Source: Paragyromitra xinjiangensis
Taxonomy: Eukaryota; Ascomycota; Pezizomycetes; Pezizales; Discinaceae
Direction of reading: 5' to 3'
Length of the DNA stretch: 64,000 nucleotides
Assembly (NCBI GenBank): GCA_038503065.1
Contig: JBCAMK010000018.1
Location: forward strand, 1,488,001-1,552,000
Every line of letters begins with the position of its first letter. Within the stretch, counting starts at the first letter, position 1. A program made the position numbers and the translations under genes. A model generated the notes under the pieces. It had not been told where the DNA came from and made no database searches. It was given only the letters and a program-made list of their open reading frames with translations. This document shows positions 22,280 through 34,814 of the stretch, one piece after another.

Positions 22280-25200
22280 TATCAAAGCGGGGAGGGGAGG
22301 AGGTGAAGATATAGATTCTGAAAGAGGTAGAAAATAAGTGGAGAAGGGTGGATGGATGAGCTTAAACAAGAGCTAGTGGCTGCAGCTTTCTGCACTGGAG
22401 AGGACGCATACATTATTATTTTATTTTTTTGGATCTCAGCGTATGCTAAGTTCCCCCCCTTGCCAGAAGAGTCTTTCTTAAATACATTCTTTGTCTGGTG
22501 CCGCCATAGCCTAAGGGTTGGATGCGTGTATGATATATCTATCTATCAGATTTCTGGTGGTTACATTATCCCTTACTAGTAGTTTCTATTAAAACTGATA
22601 TCACCAGTCTTACTCCATCCGCCTCCTTTAGTCCTTGGGTCTGCAGCTTCCCCTCAATTCTAGTTTGGACAACAGTTAAAGTATGATTATGAAGTGTTTC
22701 CACTATCGTCTCTAGGCCTTAGGAAAGCCCGTAGAACTAAAAGGATCTTCACTCACTCATGTCGCTGTAAGCGCCAACTTATGGGCTTGTGGTTAAGCCC
22801 TATCATTGGCTATGATCCCTGTTCGCTTGTCATACGTATGACAGTTCACATTATATCACTCGGTCTTGGCAGCTGCTATGCCAGGATTTTATTGGTCTTG
22901 GCATGCTGGAACAACATTATCGAGGAGCAAATAAGCGAGTCTCGTATAGCATCACACCTTCCCCCACGCCTTCGTCCCCCATGTTAGTTTCAAGATCTCC
23001 CCAACCTAGAAAAACTCTACCAAAACTGCTAAAACCTCAATCCGGCTATGGCCTCTCCCGCTCACCGCTTTACTCCCGGCGGTGGCTCTACCCCTTTCGC
23101 TTCCTATGGTCTTCAGCCCTCCTATACCTACCTCGCCTCCACTGGCTCTCCCAGCCCCGTACCTATCAACACAATGCGGCGGATAGAAGTGTTCTAAATA
23201 CATTTTAAGCTTCTTTAAAATCCCTACGTAACTTATCATGTGACGCATAGGGGGGCTCTATCTCGAGAACTTGTCTGTCCACGCTTGAGCATGACTTTCT
23301 GATATATTTCTATATCTGCTTGACATGTTCAATCCTGATTTTAATTGGTTTGTTCGGTGTCCTGCTTTATATCAAGTAGTTAAACAAAATGAGAAGCTGT
23401 TTATGATGGTACTAAAGAATGGGCAAACTAGGCATTGCCGAGAACTGTACGACTACCGTATTGCACAAAGCAGTCGCGCATGGGGAGTGGAAGGATATAA
23501 AGTTACTATTAAAGTAGGAGGCAGATTCAAATACTACCAACAGTTTCGGGGCCACCATGTCGTAAGCGGCGCGGAGAAAAGAGGACTATAGAGAAGCATA
23601 GGACATAGAAAGTATGGTGGGGGAACGTCCTAACCTAGACCACCTATTTTGAGCCGATATTCTGAGCCCCAACCCCAACCAAATTACTCAGGAAAAGATA
23701 CAAGACTCACTTTTAGATTCCACGAGATAGAACCCATAGCTCATGTAATGAGAGTCAGCCCGAGCTTGAAGCTTAAGGCAGATTCCAGCTGAGAAAAGCG
23801 GCTTAGACCATGCACCACTCTAAGGACAAGGATCTCGTGAACCATGATGTGTTTCGGGGGTCAACGAAAAGGTTGGATAGGCGGTAGTATTGTAGGACGG
23901 TGAAAAAATCTATATGCACCAACCTTAAGGGGCTCGAAGAAGTAATCCATATGCACAAGATGTACAGGATGGGACATGTGGGTGCATAAGCATGTGTTAG
24001 AAAATTAAGGCTAGAACGGCTAGCGCCCTAAATACTCCTCGGCACGGCCCGGTATCCAGTTTTCGTTAACTACCCTGTAAACGAATGAATGATCAATGAA
24101 GAAGTGCTAGCCCCCCAGAACCCACTCTCATATCCACTCCGACAGCTGCCTCCCTGCAACCCAGCCCATCTACCCGTTAACCCTCCTTGAAGATACGTGC
24201 CCCAGACAGGCAAGGGGTCTAGCAATAGCTCGGGAGAACCAGCGAAGTAGATCGGTAAGGTTATACGAGGTCAGACCATATACTTATTGCCGGAAAAGGT
24301 TCCTGCACTAATGTTACACAGCTGGTCATCAATGCGGCTAAAACTTCGCGAGAACCTAGCTATTCTTGCAGGGAGTAGCTCAAACGCAAAGCTATCCTGC
24401 ATGGGGGGATCGCTTTGGGGTTTGACTGGCTCAGACATACATTCGATTTCTATACTTTACTACAATCCCCAAGAGCCAAAGATCTCCCGCGGTGGGGGGC
24501 GAGAGCTCTTAACGCTGCATCAATGCCGGCTAGCGAATCCTCGAGCTTATCAATTTACTTTATAGTCATTTTCTTGGTGCTGTTACGTAGCTAACGGTCC
24601 GAGATGCCGTTTACAAAAGCTTTCTACCCTAGCTCCGTTAACGACGACAGGCTCGCCACCACACCACTAACAGTACTAGAACTGCTTCTAAGCGCTCGGC
24701 AAGAATAGTATATTCCTACAGATATGTGCCTATACATCACAAAATTTCAAGGCTTGGACACCAAAATATATACTCTTTACACGCTATTGCCAGAGGATCT
24801 TCTGACAATATTACCTCACCGTTTCACGACAATATTGCCAATAACACCACCCTCGATCTTTTATAATAGACTTTGACTAATCCTAACAGCCTTACACAAA
24901 CACAGCACCACGCTCTTAAAGCGGCTACTGATAGGTCTCTAACACACGAGCCAGTTCCCACCACGTTTATTACTCTCAGAGGGAATCGCATCAAACTTCA
25001 AACAGCTTCGGAGGTGAGCCAACTTCAGGGACTACATTTGAGAACTCGGAGCTATCCGCGAGAACCTAATCTACGGGTCAATGCAAGGTCGCCTACAAAC
25101 CAATCAGCACATTTGACAGGGGGCCGTTTTCCGGGTCGGTTGCACGTTGATATCTAAGCACTTACACAACATACTAGGAAGCACAGGTGGTACGAAGAAG

Positions 25201-26930
25201 CGAGCTATTGCCAAAACTAACCGAAGGCCAGGAATTATTTGCACTACCTAATATAGATATAACTTCCGCGGGTGAGGGATTCTGGCCTGATGTCTAAAAA
25301 TTAAGCAGCAATGTTCAACAAGACTACACTCAAATACCTTGCGTCGTGCTTCCCATTTCGTGGTATAGCCTATAAAATACCCTATAAGAGTGATTCTATA
25401 ACATCTCGGCTTAGGCTCTACTAACAACCAGGCTAAGCTAACCTTATTACGGGAGTCTTGAAATATTTTAGCTCCTTGGCTACACCACGGTTGTACTGCA
25501 TGTACTGGAAGATCTCTCTTCCGGATGGCGTGAGAGGATCGTTTTAGCCGATCGGTTACACAACGTGCCTGCAAGCAATCCCAGGAACTTTTCTCTTGGC
25601 TACATGTACTCCGTATCTTTTAGTAATTTTTGTAGAATACAAAAGTCTGCAGAACATGCATTCAGCTTTACGAAACCTTAGGAAAGCTTAGGCTCGTTCC
25701 CAAACCCCTACTGCCTATGGCTGCCTACGGTGGGCAGCAAGCTACGCAGCGTGGGCTGGGCACGAGACTGAGGAAAGCTGTCGATTGGAGGATACGTATG
25801 TTATGGTTGGCTAGCAATGTGGTAGCATGCTATTCCTAGACTCAGAACACTTTATCGAGCACCTTCGGTTCATCTATTATAGAAAGCATGTTGCTTTATA
25901 TGAGGTACAAATAAGCCAAAAGGCAAAACTCAACAAAGTTTCCCTGGGGGTTTCACGTTTCTAGGAAGAATTGATCGAAATCACGAAGCCCTTGCATACA
26001 TACAGGACAGTTTATTATCTCAGAACCAGACCATATACTTTAGGACTCGAAATTCATAAGTGGGGTTTCGTTCAAATCTAGACCGGGAGCGTTTGACTAA
26101 GATCTATGACCTGTTCCTCCAATACCATACCCGATTAGAGTGCGACCCCACGGAATCTGATGCGGTAAGAACCCAGCACGAGAAGAAGTTTTAGAGTGAT
26201 CTTGTTGATAAGCGCCCCAGCTACACCATAAGTCTGATGACATTGCTACTTCCAGCGTGGGGGAAATCGGGAAATTTTCGCCTGTAACACCCGTAGATTA
26301 GAAGAGGTTTAGATCCAACGCCACAGATGATACGCCGATCTCACCTGAGGCTCTTACATACCCGAAGACGTCCCATTAAGCTTATGCACGCACACCTGCA
26401 AAGGAGGATGCAAAGTTAAAATGCACCCTGCTTATGCGCTTCGTTACGAATCACTCCCCAGTACTAGCCCATTGGCCAAGATTTCCCGTTCAACGATCAT
26501 TGTTACAAATGTCTTACTCATTTACTACGCCCGAGAAAATTTTTAAGGAGGATTGTTATTTCACAGCTATACCTTACAGATATGCAGTATCACATGAGTC
26601 AATGGATGACAAAGTCGGAGCATAGCTATAGGCTAGGGGAGACAACACTACTTCGTAGAGCTCAAGGCACTACCTAACCAATGCCTAGAACTGAGCTGCC
26701 AATACACGTATGTAAAAACCACTGCAATCTATGCATGCGCTTCAGAACTCGCAGGGAAAAAACAAAGTTCGTTACTAAGTTTACTAAGCCCCAGAGCATG
26801 TATGCTATATAGTGATGAGTAAAAAGAGCTGGCAGTAAAGTCTAGGATGCTGGTTTTCTAGTTCTGGCCAGCTGAGTGAGTGATCCTTAAAAAAAAGGGA
26901 AATACCCCCGAAATATCCTACCTGAGGACA
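22280..26930. other. Long gene-poor stretch with one possible exon remnant
   Basis: At 23048-23197 an ATG opens a 49-codon frame rich in Ser, Pro and Gly (it starts MASPAHRFTPGGG) with coding-like C-rich composition, but it ends abruptly without a clear donor. It could be a gene 5' fragment. Nothing else gene-like was seen. Confidence 0.4.
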
Positions 26931-26938
26931 TATAAATA
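26931..26938 (+). promoter_or_regulatory. TATA box of the small secreted protein gene
   Basis: TATAAATA lies 88 bp upstream of the ATG at 27026. A C/T- and A-rich leader follows, and the start context is CCAAAATG, typical of well-expressed fungal genes. Confidence 0.65.
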
Positions 26939-27025
26939 CAACCATCTATCCCTCTCTATCAGCCCCATCCTCACCATCAATCCCCATACCAATTCACTAC
27001 CATCTCAACCAAACACTACTCCAAA

Positions 27026-27556
27026 ATGCGTTTCTCTACCTTCATCCCCCATCTTTCAACTCTGACCGTCCTCCTCGGCCTAGCGTCCGCCGCTGTCGAA
27101 ATCCGCTTCATGAGGAACGTGCAGGACTGCTCCGGTACCAACTACGCCTACTGGTACAACATCCCATCCGCTACCTGCTACCAATACTCGACCTGGGACG
27201 TAGTCCACTCCGTCAAATTTTTCAATGTCCCTAGCGGAGCAAAAGGTCAGGTCTACGACGGCAGCTCCGGTTGCTCGAATTTTAAGGAGGGAAGCGGGTC
27301 GGGCACTTATTGTCTGGGCACTTATTGGGTGTCCAGCGCAAATTGGTTTTACCCGTATAAGAGGCTTGCACGCGATACGGGTGACGATGGTCCGGCTGTT
27401 AGTGGGTTTCAGTATACGACTGCGGATGGAACAAAGAGACGTATCTCCTGTGCTGCTGGGGATTTTGAGAAGATTAGTAAACTTGCTGAGGACGGTGATT
27501 ATGCTGCTTTGGCGGAGTATCCTGATGGTGAGTTCGAAGGTCTCAAGTTTTATTAA
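27026..27556 (+). CDS. Small secreted cysteine-containing protein
   Basis: Intronless, 176 residues. Residues 1 to about 22 form a clear signal peptide (basic N-terminus, Leu-rich core, ASA|A-type cleavage site). The mature part has five cysteines (in QDCSG, ATCYQ, SGCSN, TYCLG and ISCAA contexts) and is rich in Tyr, Trp, Gly and Ser, with short aromatic motifs such as YAYWYN. The C-terminal 60 residues are acidic and lack further disulfide candidates except one Cys. No known enzyme motif is visible. Size, secretion and composition fit the broad class of fungal small secreted proteins, some of which act as effectors at host contact; that role is inference only. A strong TATA box and an optimal start context suggest substantial expression. 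Third-position bases shift from C-rich at the 5' end to G/T-rich at the 3' end. Confidence 0.88.
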   Translation: MRFSTFIPHLSTLTVLLGLASAAVEIRFMRNVQDCSGTNYAYWYNIPSATCYQYSTWDVVHSVKFFNVPSGAKGQVYDGSSGCSNFKEGSGSGTYCLGTYWVSSANWFYPYKRLARDTGDDGPAVSGFQYTTADGTKRRISCAAGDFEKISKLAEDGDYAALAEYPDGEFEGLKFY

Positions 27557-29967
27557 AGGGATTACATTGACACGAGTAGATACTGTTTCTGTTCAATTGG
27601 ACTAGATTTGGCTATGGCTGGAAAGCGGTACTTTCCGCGCGGGTGGGGAGAGCTAGGGTGGCAGTTCGGGGTACCGGACACGAGGCATCGGACTATGGGG
27701 GTTTCCTGATGGCGATGCGGGGGATTTCCTTTATATATATCATGTAGTGTGAGCTTTTGTAAACACTATCTTAGCTTTTGCCAATACAATCAAAATATTT
27801 TCTCCGCAACCTTCTATGAGCCAGAGAAATCATACTTAGCAAGTTAACATACGTTAGAATTAGCTATTAACAAGCTTTTACATGCAAACAGACCCTTATA
27901 AATTCATATTCTTAGGTAAACCAAGGTGCAGTTCATACAACATGCTAGTATGTGAGTTTCTCCCATCTCATCGATTTATCCCCTGCCAGCGTTCTTTCCC
28001 TCTTTTCATCTTCTCCATCTCTTCCATCTCTCACACCAACCATCGTCAAAGTTACCATCGCCGTCAGAATCATCAGCAGGTTTGACTCCTCCTGCTAGCG
28101 GGGAAACCTGGCGCATCAATTTAGTTATATTACTGAAAATGTACATAGTAAACAAATCAAAAAGCTCTGAGCCGTTTACTAATATCGCCGGCACTTTCTT
28201 TTGCTACCTGATGCTATTTCCGACATGCTACTATGGCCTTTATACACCACTAGTAACATACTATCTAACATACTATCCAATATATATATATAATCCCACA
28301 ATTAAATGTTATTTATAACCACTCCTGGTATACATGTAGTTTCGGAAGTCTAAAATGTAGGCGAAACTATGTACTCGGGTCAAGCATATGGAGATGGAAC
28401 AGGTCTCACAATCTTTCTATGGTGACCCCACAGAGCGGGAAATCTCGATGTTCCATCTCCACACCCATGGCCCGAGTAACGCTCTTGGCATTAAATATTG
28501 GGTGTTCTTCTGGGGGCTACGGTTGAAATTCCAGACTAACTAATGTGTTTCGCTGTTTCTAACCCTAAACTTGCTGCCAAGAGCGTTGGATTCCCGTTAG
28601 TTTTGTCTAAATTTTAGACTTCCGGAACCATATCCCCATAATCTGGCAAAGCTGGCCCCTTGGTGGGGGCCAATGTTTACTTACTCTTCATTGGCCATTT
28701 TTTAATTAACTATACGCTGAGCCACCGCCACTTAGGGGGTCAGCATTTCCTACCAGGTTATGGGATAATATTATATTCAAACCAGTATATATGTTGAATT
28801 ACCTAAGGTAGAAGTATGATTTTTCTGGCTCATAAAGCTATCCATATGCAATCACTCGGCGCACGAGAAATCACTCCTAGGGCTAAAAGTAATACAGTTT
28901 AGTACAACGGGAATGAGACAATAGACACTCGCTACTAAGGAAGCGCTGGACCGCCCAAAACCTAGAGTGTGATTGGCAGTGAGGCTAGGTTGGAATATCC
29001 AGAAAAATGATGTCACCTAGGAGCTCTTTGTACAAATTTCACTAATTACAGAACCTACGATATTCGTACGTTCAAGGAGGGAAATCGAAGAGGTGTCAAA
29101 TAGCTAAGACAAGTCTCAATATTGCTGATCATGAATACAAACATAACAAAAAACTTCCTTCTAGGAATATTTATCACGGGAGATTAAAGAATTTGATAGT
29201 ACATTTTAGGAAAGCATCCTGTCGGGGTTGAAACGAAGGTGAAACCGAGTGATATTTCATGAATATTCTCCAGTTTCGTCAAAAGGCAAAGCATCGTCAT
29301 TTATCAAGCCCAAGCGCAAACGAAAATTTACAGGGTAATATGAGAGTCAAATAGCACATTACAAGGTAGTAGAGGAGGTAAAGTAATATACCGAGTGATA
29401 CTCTGAAAATGCGAGTGGGGAACTGTGATTAACTAGATACTTGAAAATAGTTCGGCTAGGGGAGCAGACTACTTTAATCTATTCTTCTTGATTAAGACAG
29501 AAAAACTCTTCGAAGTTAGTTTTATTACGCGATCATACTAGTAATATCATTCTTAGCCTAGTAATCAGCTGCAGGCGCTGTCTACTGTTTGACAAGTTTA
29601 AACCCTAGAAGTGCATCTAAAGAGTCCCCCTATCTATTCTAGCCTCCCAGCGTTCCTAGCATTTCAATATATTCGAAATATATGCTTGAGCTTCTAGCGT
29701 TTCTTTATGGACATTGGAACATGTATTTTAAATTTGGGGGAGCTATATAAGGAATGGGCATAACAAGCTGAACCTGGGGGTAGCAAAACTTGGGTGATTA
29801 TGCTTCTCCAATCAAGGGGGTGATATCGATAAGATTATTCCACCGCACACCCTACACTATTCTATTGCGAAGACTAAAGGTAAAAACAATGCGACTCGGG
29901 AAAAATATAAATGTGAGGCAAAAACGACCTTCTTCTCTCCTTTCACAACATGCACAATTTAGAAACG
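27557..29967. other. Gene-free stretch containing one fold-back element
   Basis: No convincing gene. It holds the inverted-repeat element at 28339-28628 and otherwise AT-rich spacer, including a GGCCAATG..CATTGGCC hairpin near 28670-28695. Confidence 0.5.
28339..28628. mobile_element. 290-bp fold-back element with several stems
   Basis: The outer inverted repeat is about 31 bp (TTCGGAAGTCTAAAAT.. on the left and its imperfect complement on the right). Inside it are two more inverted pairs. The first is a CTCGGG..GGAGATGGAACA arm near 28375-28403, repeated in reverse near 28449-28478. The second is CGCTCTTGGCA near 28481, complemented by TGCCAAGAGCG near 28575. There is no coding capacity. 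Target duplication is unclear. A MITE or an RNA-structure-forming fold-back element are both possible. Confidence 0.7.
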
Positions 29968-30558
29968 TTAATGTACCTCTTCTTCTTCTTCCACTTCCTG
30001 GACGACATCGCTCATGTAACAACTAAGCGTCCTAGGCCAATTAATTAGCTTCCCCCATGGCCAGCTCGCACCTGCACCTGTTGGAAGCAATTCATCTAGA
30101 TATTCGCGTGCGTAGGCGATCCTCACGCACCACTCCAATAAACAGTGCTGTTGATAATATATACTCTGTACCTCAGCACGGGGGTCGTAGTTGGGTCTCT
30201 TGGGTTTGGGAAACGCGGCACTAAAGTCCCTTCCGTCGCCTTTTGTATAGTAATCCCTGACTTCCCACAACAGTTCCTCTAGTGTCTCCGGTCCGACCCC
30301 CCCCTTTTTTTCAGTACCATACCACCATAATAATTTACGGAAGTACTTCCGTTGGTTGGCAGGATCGCCACTACTGCTATCCTCTCCCCAGCGAAGATCG
30401 CAGTGCACTTGAACCCAGACCGTTGCCCTGTGGAGGAAACTATCGAAATCTTTTACTATTTTGTCAATGTCTTTGTGGGCTTGTTCGTTCTGTGGAAGTT
30501 TGGCGTCGCTGTAAAGGAGGAGCTTGAAATCGCCTTTTTCCGTCATAAAAAGCGCCAT
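29968..30558 (-). CDS. Orphan 196-residue cytosolic-type protein
   Basis: Uninterrupted frame with balanced amino-acid use that looks genuinely coding, but I recognise no family. It has no signal peptide or membrane segment. Alternating charged and aromatic residues in the first 110 residues (for example FDSFLHRATVWVQVHC and YFRKLLWWYG) suggest a helical globular domain. There is a KPKRPNYDPR turn near residue 117 and an acidic C-terminus of repeated Glu (QEVEEEEEVH). A TATAAAT directly abuts the first ATG, so translation may start at the second ATG, five codons in. Alternatively this is the last exon of a longer gene, although no upstream exon was found. No informative neighbours. Confidence 0.6.
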   Translation of the reverse strand: MALFMTEKGDFKLLLYSDAKLPQNEQAHKDIDKIVKDFDSFLHRATVWVQVHCDLRWGEDSSSGDPANQRKYFRKLLWWYGTEKKGGVGPETLEELLWEVRDYYTKGDGRDFSAAFPKPKRPNYDPRAEVQSIYYQQHCLLEWCVRIAYAREYLDELLPTGAGASWPWGKLINWPRTLSCYMSDVVQEVEEEEEVH

Positions 30559-30911
30559 ATTTATACCAATTCAGGAGGGTAGAAATATCATAAAACGAAC
30601 AGTCTGATTTCCAAGATGTAAATTAAGCGGTTTACGAAGACGAAGCGGTGTTATTTGAGTAAGTGGTGCAAGAAAACTGTTGTTTACGAAAAAAATATTT
30701 TGGAGGGAGGAGGGCCAAGTACTGCCATCTTTATATACACTTGTGAATCTCCCACTCTAATTCTAATGTGCTCTACAGCTGCCTACCTAGATCTTTGTAT
30801 AGTACACCGACCATACTTTATATATGCTACTTCTGATGCTGAAAGCTTTAAATGATTTGAGATATGCGTTATATTTAAATGTGTTAGTCAAGTCTGCATG
30901 TTGAACCCATA

Positions 30912-31040
30912 TATATAGTACTACGATCGATCGCAAGGTGAGGTCGACCGCTATTCTATCTAGTGATTGATGATTTAAAGTATGTAGGTGAAATAAAGGT
31001 ATAGAAGTAACGTAGCTAGTGGGTAGAGATCATAACCCAT
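30912..31040 (+). repeat. Diverged direct repeat, copy A
   Basis: Shares TAGTACTACGATCGATCGC, then AGGT-AGGTC, and about 90 bp further TAGAAG-AA-GTA-CTAGTGGG with 32815-32935, same orientation. Identity between these anchors is low. It could be a pair of old transposon ends or two scattered copies of one repeat. Confidence 0.5.
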
Positions 31041-32814
31041 AAGGTGAGTGTAAATATAGCCCCCAGGTAATGGTTGAGGCCGCAGACCAACGATTTCCCG
31101 AGTAGGATTTCGGGTGATTAGTTTGGTCATCTACGCTATGAGGGCTACAGAGATTCTGCTGCTATCGGATGCCTGCAACGTACGCAAGCGAGGCCAAATT
31201 CTATTCGTTGCCGATGTGTAACGCTAATGGAGGCAGGTTGGAGTAGGGCAAATATATCGCTTGATACTTTTGTTAGGGGCGAGCGGCTTTCTAAGGCGGG
31301 TGACGGTCGCTGCAGTTATTCCGCATAGAATCTCATTTGCTATTATGGCTTTTATAATCCTCTTGGCAGCGTATCAGATTGTTGAAGAATTAAAATCGCT
31401 TGGTTACGTCTAGGTGCTTGTCTATTCCTCTAGCCAAGTTAGAACTTCCATTGGCGGGCTCCAAGGTTATGTATTTCAGATCATACCTGAGATAATAACA
31501 TAAAGGGAAGTGAGATGGTTTAAAGGGCCTGGCTTCTGGCTTACCGCATAAGTATCGAGATAAGCCCACTCGGCGCTAAGTTCGATTCCTCTCTTGAGTA
31601 TTGGGGGCTGAGAGTTGGATGCAAAGGCAAACTTAATCTGTCTCCATTTTGGCGGAGTGTTTAGGGTATCTCTGCCATCCCTCCTCTGCCGTGCACAACC
31701 GCACGGTTTTATTCCTAAGTCCCTATCTGTAAAAAGGCCCAGTTAGATGGTGGTTTGATTTCTAGATTTCAACCGTTACAATAATCATGGCTCCCGTATG
31801 ATTTATCCATCTATCTATCTATCATGGTTCCCGCCTTTAGATCTAGACCTATCAAAGCATATGTAAAGGTTATTGGCCATGTGGAAGTGAAAGTCTAAAA
31901 TTGTATGCATTTTTAGCTATCAATTCATATCACACATTTCTATCATAAGGATACGCGTACCCGCTGGATGCAGATACAAGAGCGCCGTGTCTCCATCCTT
32001 GTGTAAAGTACTAGCTATGAGCCATCCACATCGTTACACTACTGCCCCAACCACGTGGACTAATCCACATGATTCATCGATTAAGAGAAACATTTCAACT
32101 AAACGCGAATCCGAAATTGCAACTGATATAGGCTTACCCGTCTCTTTCCCCTTTGTGCTCCCTAGTGGTGAAGTAGGGGAGGAGAAATTAGAGAAGGAAG
32201 AAGAAAGACGGGGCACTGAAGGGAGGGGGGAACTACGCATCCTTCGCCGGCTCAGTACGTTTCCCTTTTTGCTCATCAGGCCCCCGTTGGCTCCCTGCCC
32301 AAACTACCCTGAGCTCACTCTCTCTTCCGGTTAATATAAGTTTCACCCAAGAGATTTTCATTTTATGAATGGGTCACGAATATTCTCTCGGCATAAGGAC
32401 GCACAGAACATGACTCGCCATACGTGCGTAATTTCTGGAGAGTGACTAGAACTTTTGGGGAGGTCGTTAAAGTCTTTGAGGAGGATTGGGATCGCTAGAT
32501 CATATTGGGGAAAGGGTTTAGCCAAAGGGAATGTGGAGGAGTGTGAGTGGTGGAGAAAGAGAGCAGAGCCTCTTCATAGTCGCATAGGAACTTACTAGTG
32601 GTCCTAAGATGTTCCGGAGTGGGTGTCTCATTAGTCCACCACGTCTATGGATTATGTAATGTAAATCACGGAAATAATGCAGCTACATACGTCTGGAATT
32701 TCGATGTAGTTATGATAACCAAGGTCTGTTAGCGTTACTCAAGGCCTGTTCCTATTGTCACCTGCATAGCGAAATAAACGTCATCTCTGAACAGGTTAAC
32801 AAAGTTTACTAAAT

Positions 32815-32935
32815 CCATAGTACTACGATCGATCGCGAGGTAAGGTCTGCTTATGCTGTTTGTAATTTTGGTACGTAGCAGAAGAGCCTAGAAGCAAGGT
32901 ACCTAGTGGGCGAGGATCACGAATCAAAAAAGGAG
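32815..32935 (+). repeat. Diverged direct repeat, copy B
   Basis: Second copy of the segment at 30912-31040, about 1.9 kb away. The order of the conserved blocks is the same and the spacing similar. Confidence 0.5.
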
Positions 32936-34706
32936 TATCCTCAGAATACTAAGTACCAATAATATCGCTTGTAGCTAAATAGCGCTAAGTTTCGGCTATG
33001 CCCAACTTGGTAATTTGGACTACAGGTCAATGACGCTTTGCGCAGGATTTTTGATAACTAATTGGTTGAATTATACGCCGGAGTTTTCGAAGAAGACTAC
33101 GCATCTAAGAGGCGTACAAATGTTGCGACGCGCTGGCAGCCTATTTACGGGGATCTTAGAGCTCATAGCATTTGGGCGTCGTACCTAACAAGATATAAGC
33201 TGTTATCACCCAATCACTTCTTAGTATCACGGTCAGCTGTAACTTGGGGTCTGTGATGCTCAAGGATGATTCTTAATTTATTTTTAGGAGCTAGAAATAC
33301 TAGCAGCGGTGATGCTGAGTCCATATCCGAGCTAGCGTGTTACATGCATGACTGGGAGCGTATGATACAGTAAGAAAAAAAGGGAGTGATACCACTACAA
33401 TAGCGCTATAGCAGTACTAATATCAGTCTGGTGCCTACGTTTCGGTTGTCCAGATTTCCCGACATTCAAAATAAGTTGAAAATCTGGATTCTCCCTACAC
33501 TACTATAGAGTCTACAAGAAAATAAAGAAAATAATTCAGACTCACTACAGCATGCATTGCACTAATTAGTCCTATGAATCCGAGTGCTTTATTCATTTTG
33601 GATTACACTATTTAAAAGCCCCTTCGTCCGGGAAATCCTGTGGTACGTGCTATGGTGGCACAACTTATTCTATGGGATCTTGCCTTCACAGAACTCCACC
33701 AGAAATCCTGGATTGGTACAGCATATAAATATGGAAGCAAACTACAGTACTACGTACTACACAGTCAAATGGATGTCACGCTCAGAGGTGTGCTGTCTAT
33801 ATTTCCATAACCTGCTAGCTTCCTGCTTTTCCACTATGAGGTAAAGCCATTACCCTTAGGCCTATATATAGGTTATGGCAGCTCATATCTACCGAATAAA
33901 ATCGAGCAACCTCGCTTAGCAAAACCACTCAGCGCCCACGCAGGAACCTACACATGCCAAACGCGCTGCCAGTGAACACGCTGCCAGTGCTCATGGGTGG
34001 CAGCGCTGTTACGGGTAGGAAATACTATTGCGGGTGATAGTGTTATTGCGGGCGGTAGTGCCGTCGCAGCAAGCAGGCAGAGTGGTTACGGGTAGGTGAG
34101 TTGGGGGAGTGACAGGACTGACGTGAGTAGTCAATACGAAAGGGTTGTTAGTGCGGGAGACCCCATCTTTCGGTATAAAGAAAGGGTCTCATTCTCTAGT
34201 TCACAACACTTGTGGACTTTCACGAGCTGCTAGACTTCCTCGTCTAGGCCGGAGATATGAGAAGGGGAGGATCCTGAGTTATAATAGTTATAAAATAGAA
34301 AAATAAATATAAACAAAACTTAAAGCCATCATACAAGTAATTCCACGTTTTATCCTCGTTATCTTACCTACCAACAAATATGGCTCGGACCCGTGATGTG
34401 AAAAGATGTATTCACCACACGAAATCCGTCTAACGTCAACGACATATTTTCTAGTCACAAGGGTTCTCCTCTATAAGACGTACTATGGCCTACGCTACAG
34501 CATATACCCCATGAGTGATGGAGCCAAAATTCCTAGATTGCGCTATGTGACGAAGCAGTAAGCATCTACACTTGTACTAACTATGTTTACCAAGTACCAT
34601 GAAAGTTGCTTAACTGAGACACTACAGCGCTTTTTAACCCCATCGATAATAAAAATGACGGCAATCTTAAGCACCTTATTCGCAATCTCCAGTCCCAAAT
34701 CAATTA

Positions 34707-34764
34707 TTGTTCATGATCAAAAGTCTGCGTGTTTTCAAGTTAGCAACCATCGAGGAACACCAAA
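34707..34764 (+). repeat. Left terminal inverted repeat of the Tc1/mariner element
   Basis: 58 bp, identical in reverse complement to 37840-37897. It includes the GTTAGCAACC core also found in the MITE at 8682-9132. Confidence 0.95.
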
Positions 34765-34814
34765 AAGCCTCAACCCCCTGATTCCAACCACAACCACGTT
34801 CAAACACCACAACC

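Larger units (their letters stand above)
30559..34706. other. Gene-free stretch with a diverged direct repeat pair
   Basis: No convincing gene. It contains two related segments (30912-31040 and 32815-32935), CTAT-type microsatellites near 31808-31823, and a G-rich stretch of imperfect 13-17 bp repeats at about 33955-34075 (CACGCTGCCAGTG; TATTGCGGGYGRTAGTG). Confidence 0.5.

Noticed and set aside
24873..25157. 94-codon plus-strand open frame with Thr/Gln-rich start
   Set aside because: No ATG in good context, no splice partners and no domain.
25248..25574. 108-codon minus-strand open frame
   Set aside because: Looked vaguely like a transposon polyprotein fragment, but no motif could be named and no flanking repeat was found.
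31540..31620. tRNA-like sequence containing GTTCGATTCC
   Set aside because: No matching acceptor, D or anticodon stems could be formed.
30912..32935. LTR retrotransposon with the direct repeats as LTRs
   Set aside because: No TG..CA ends, target duplication, primer-binding site or reverse-transcriptase remnant was found, so the segments are listed only as a repeat.
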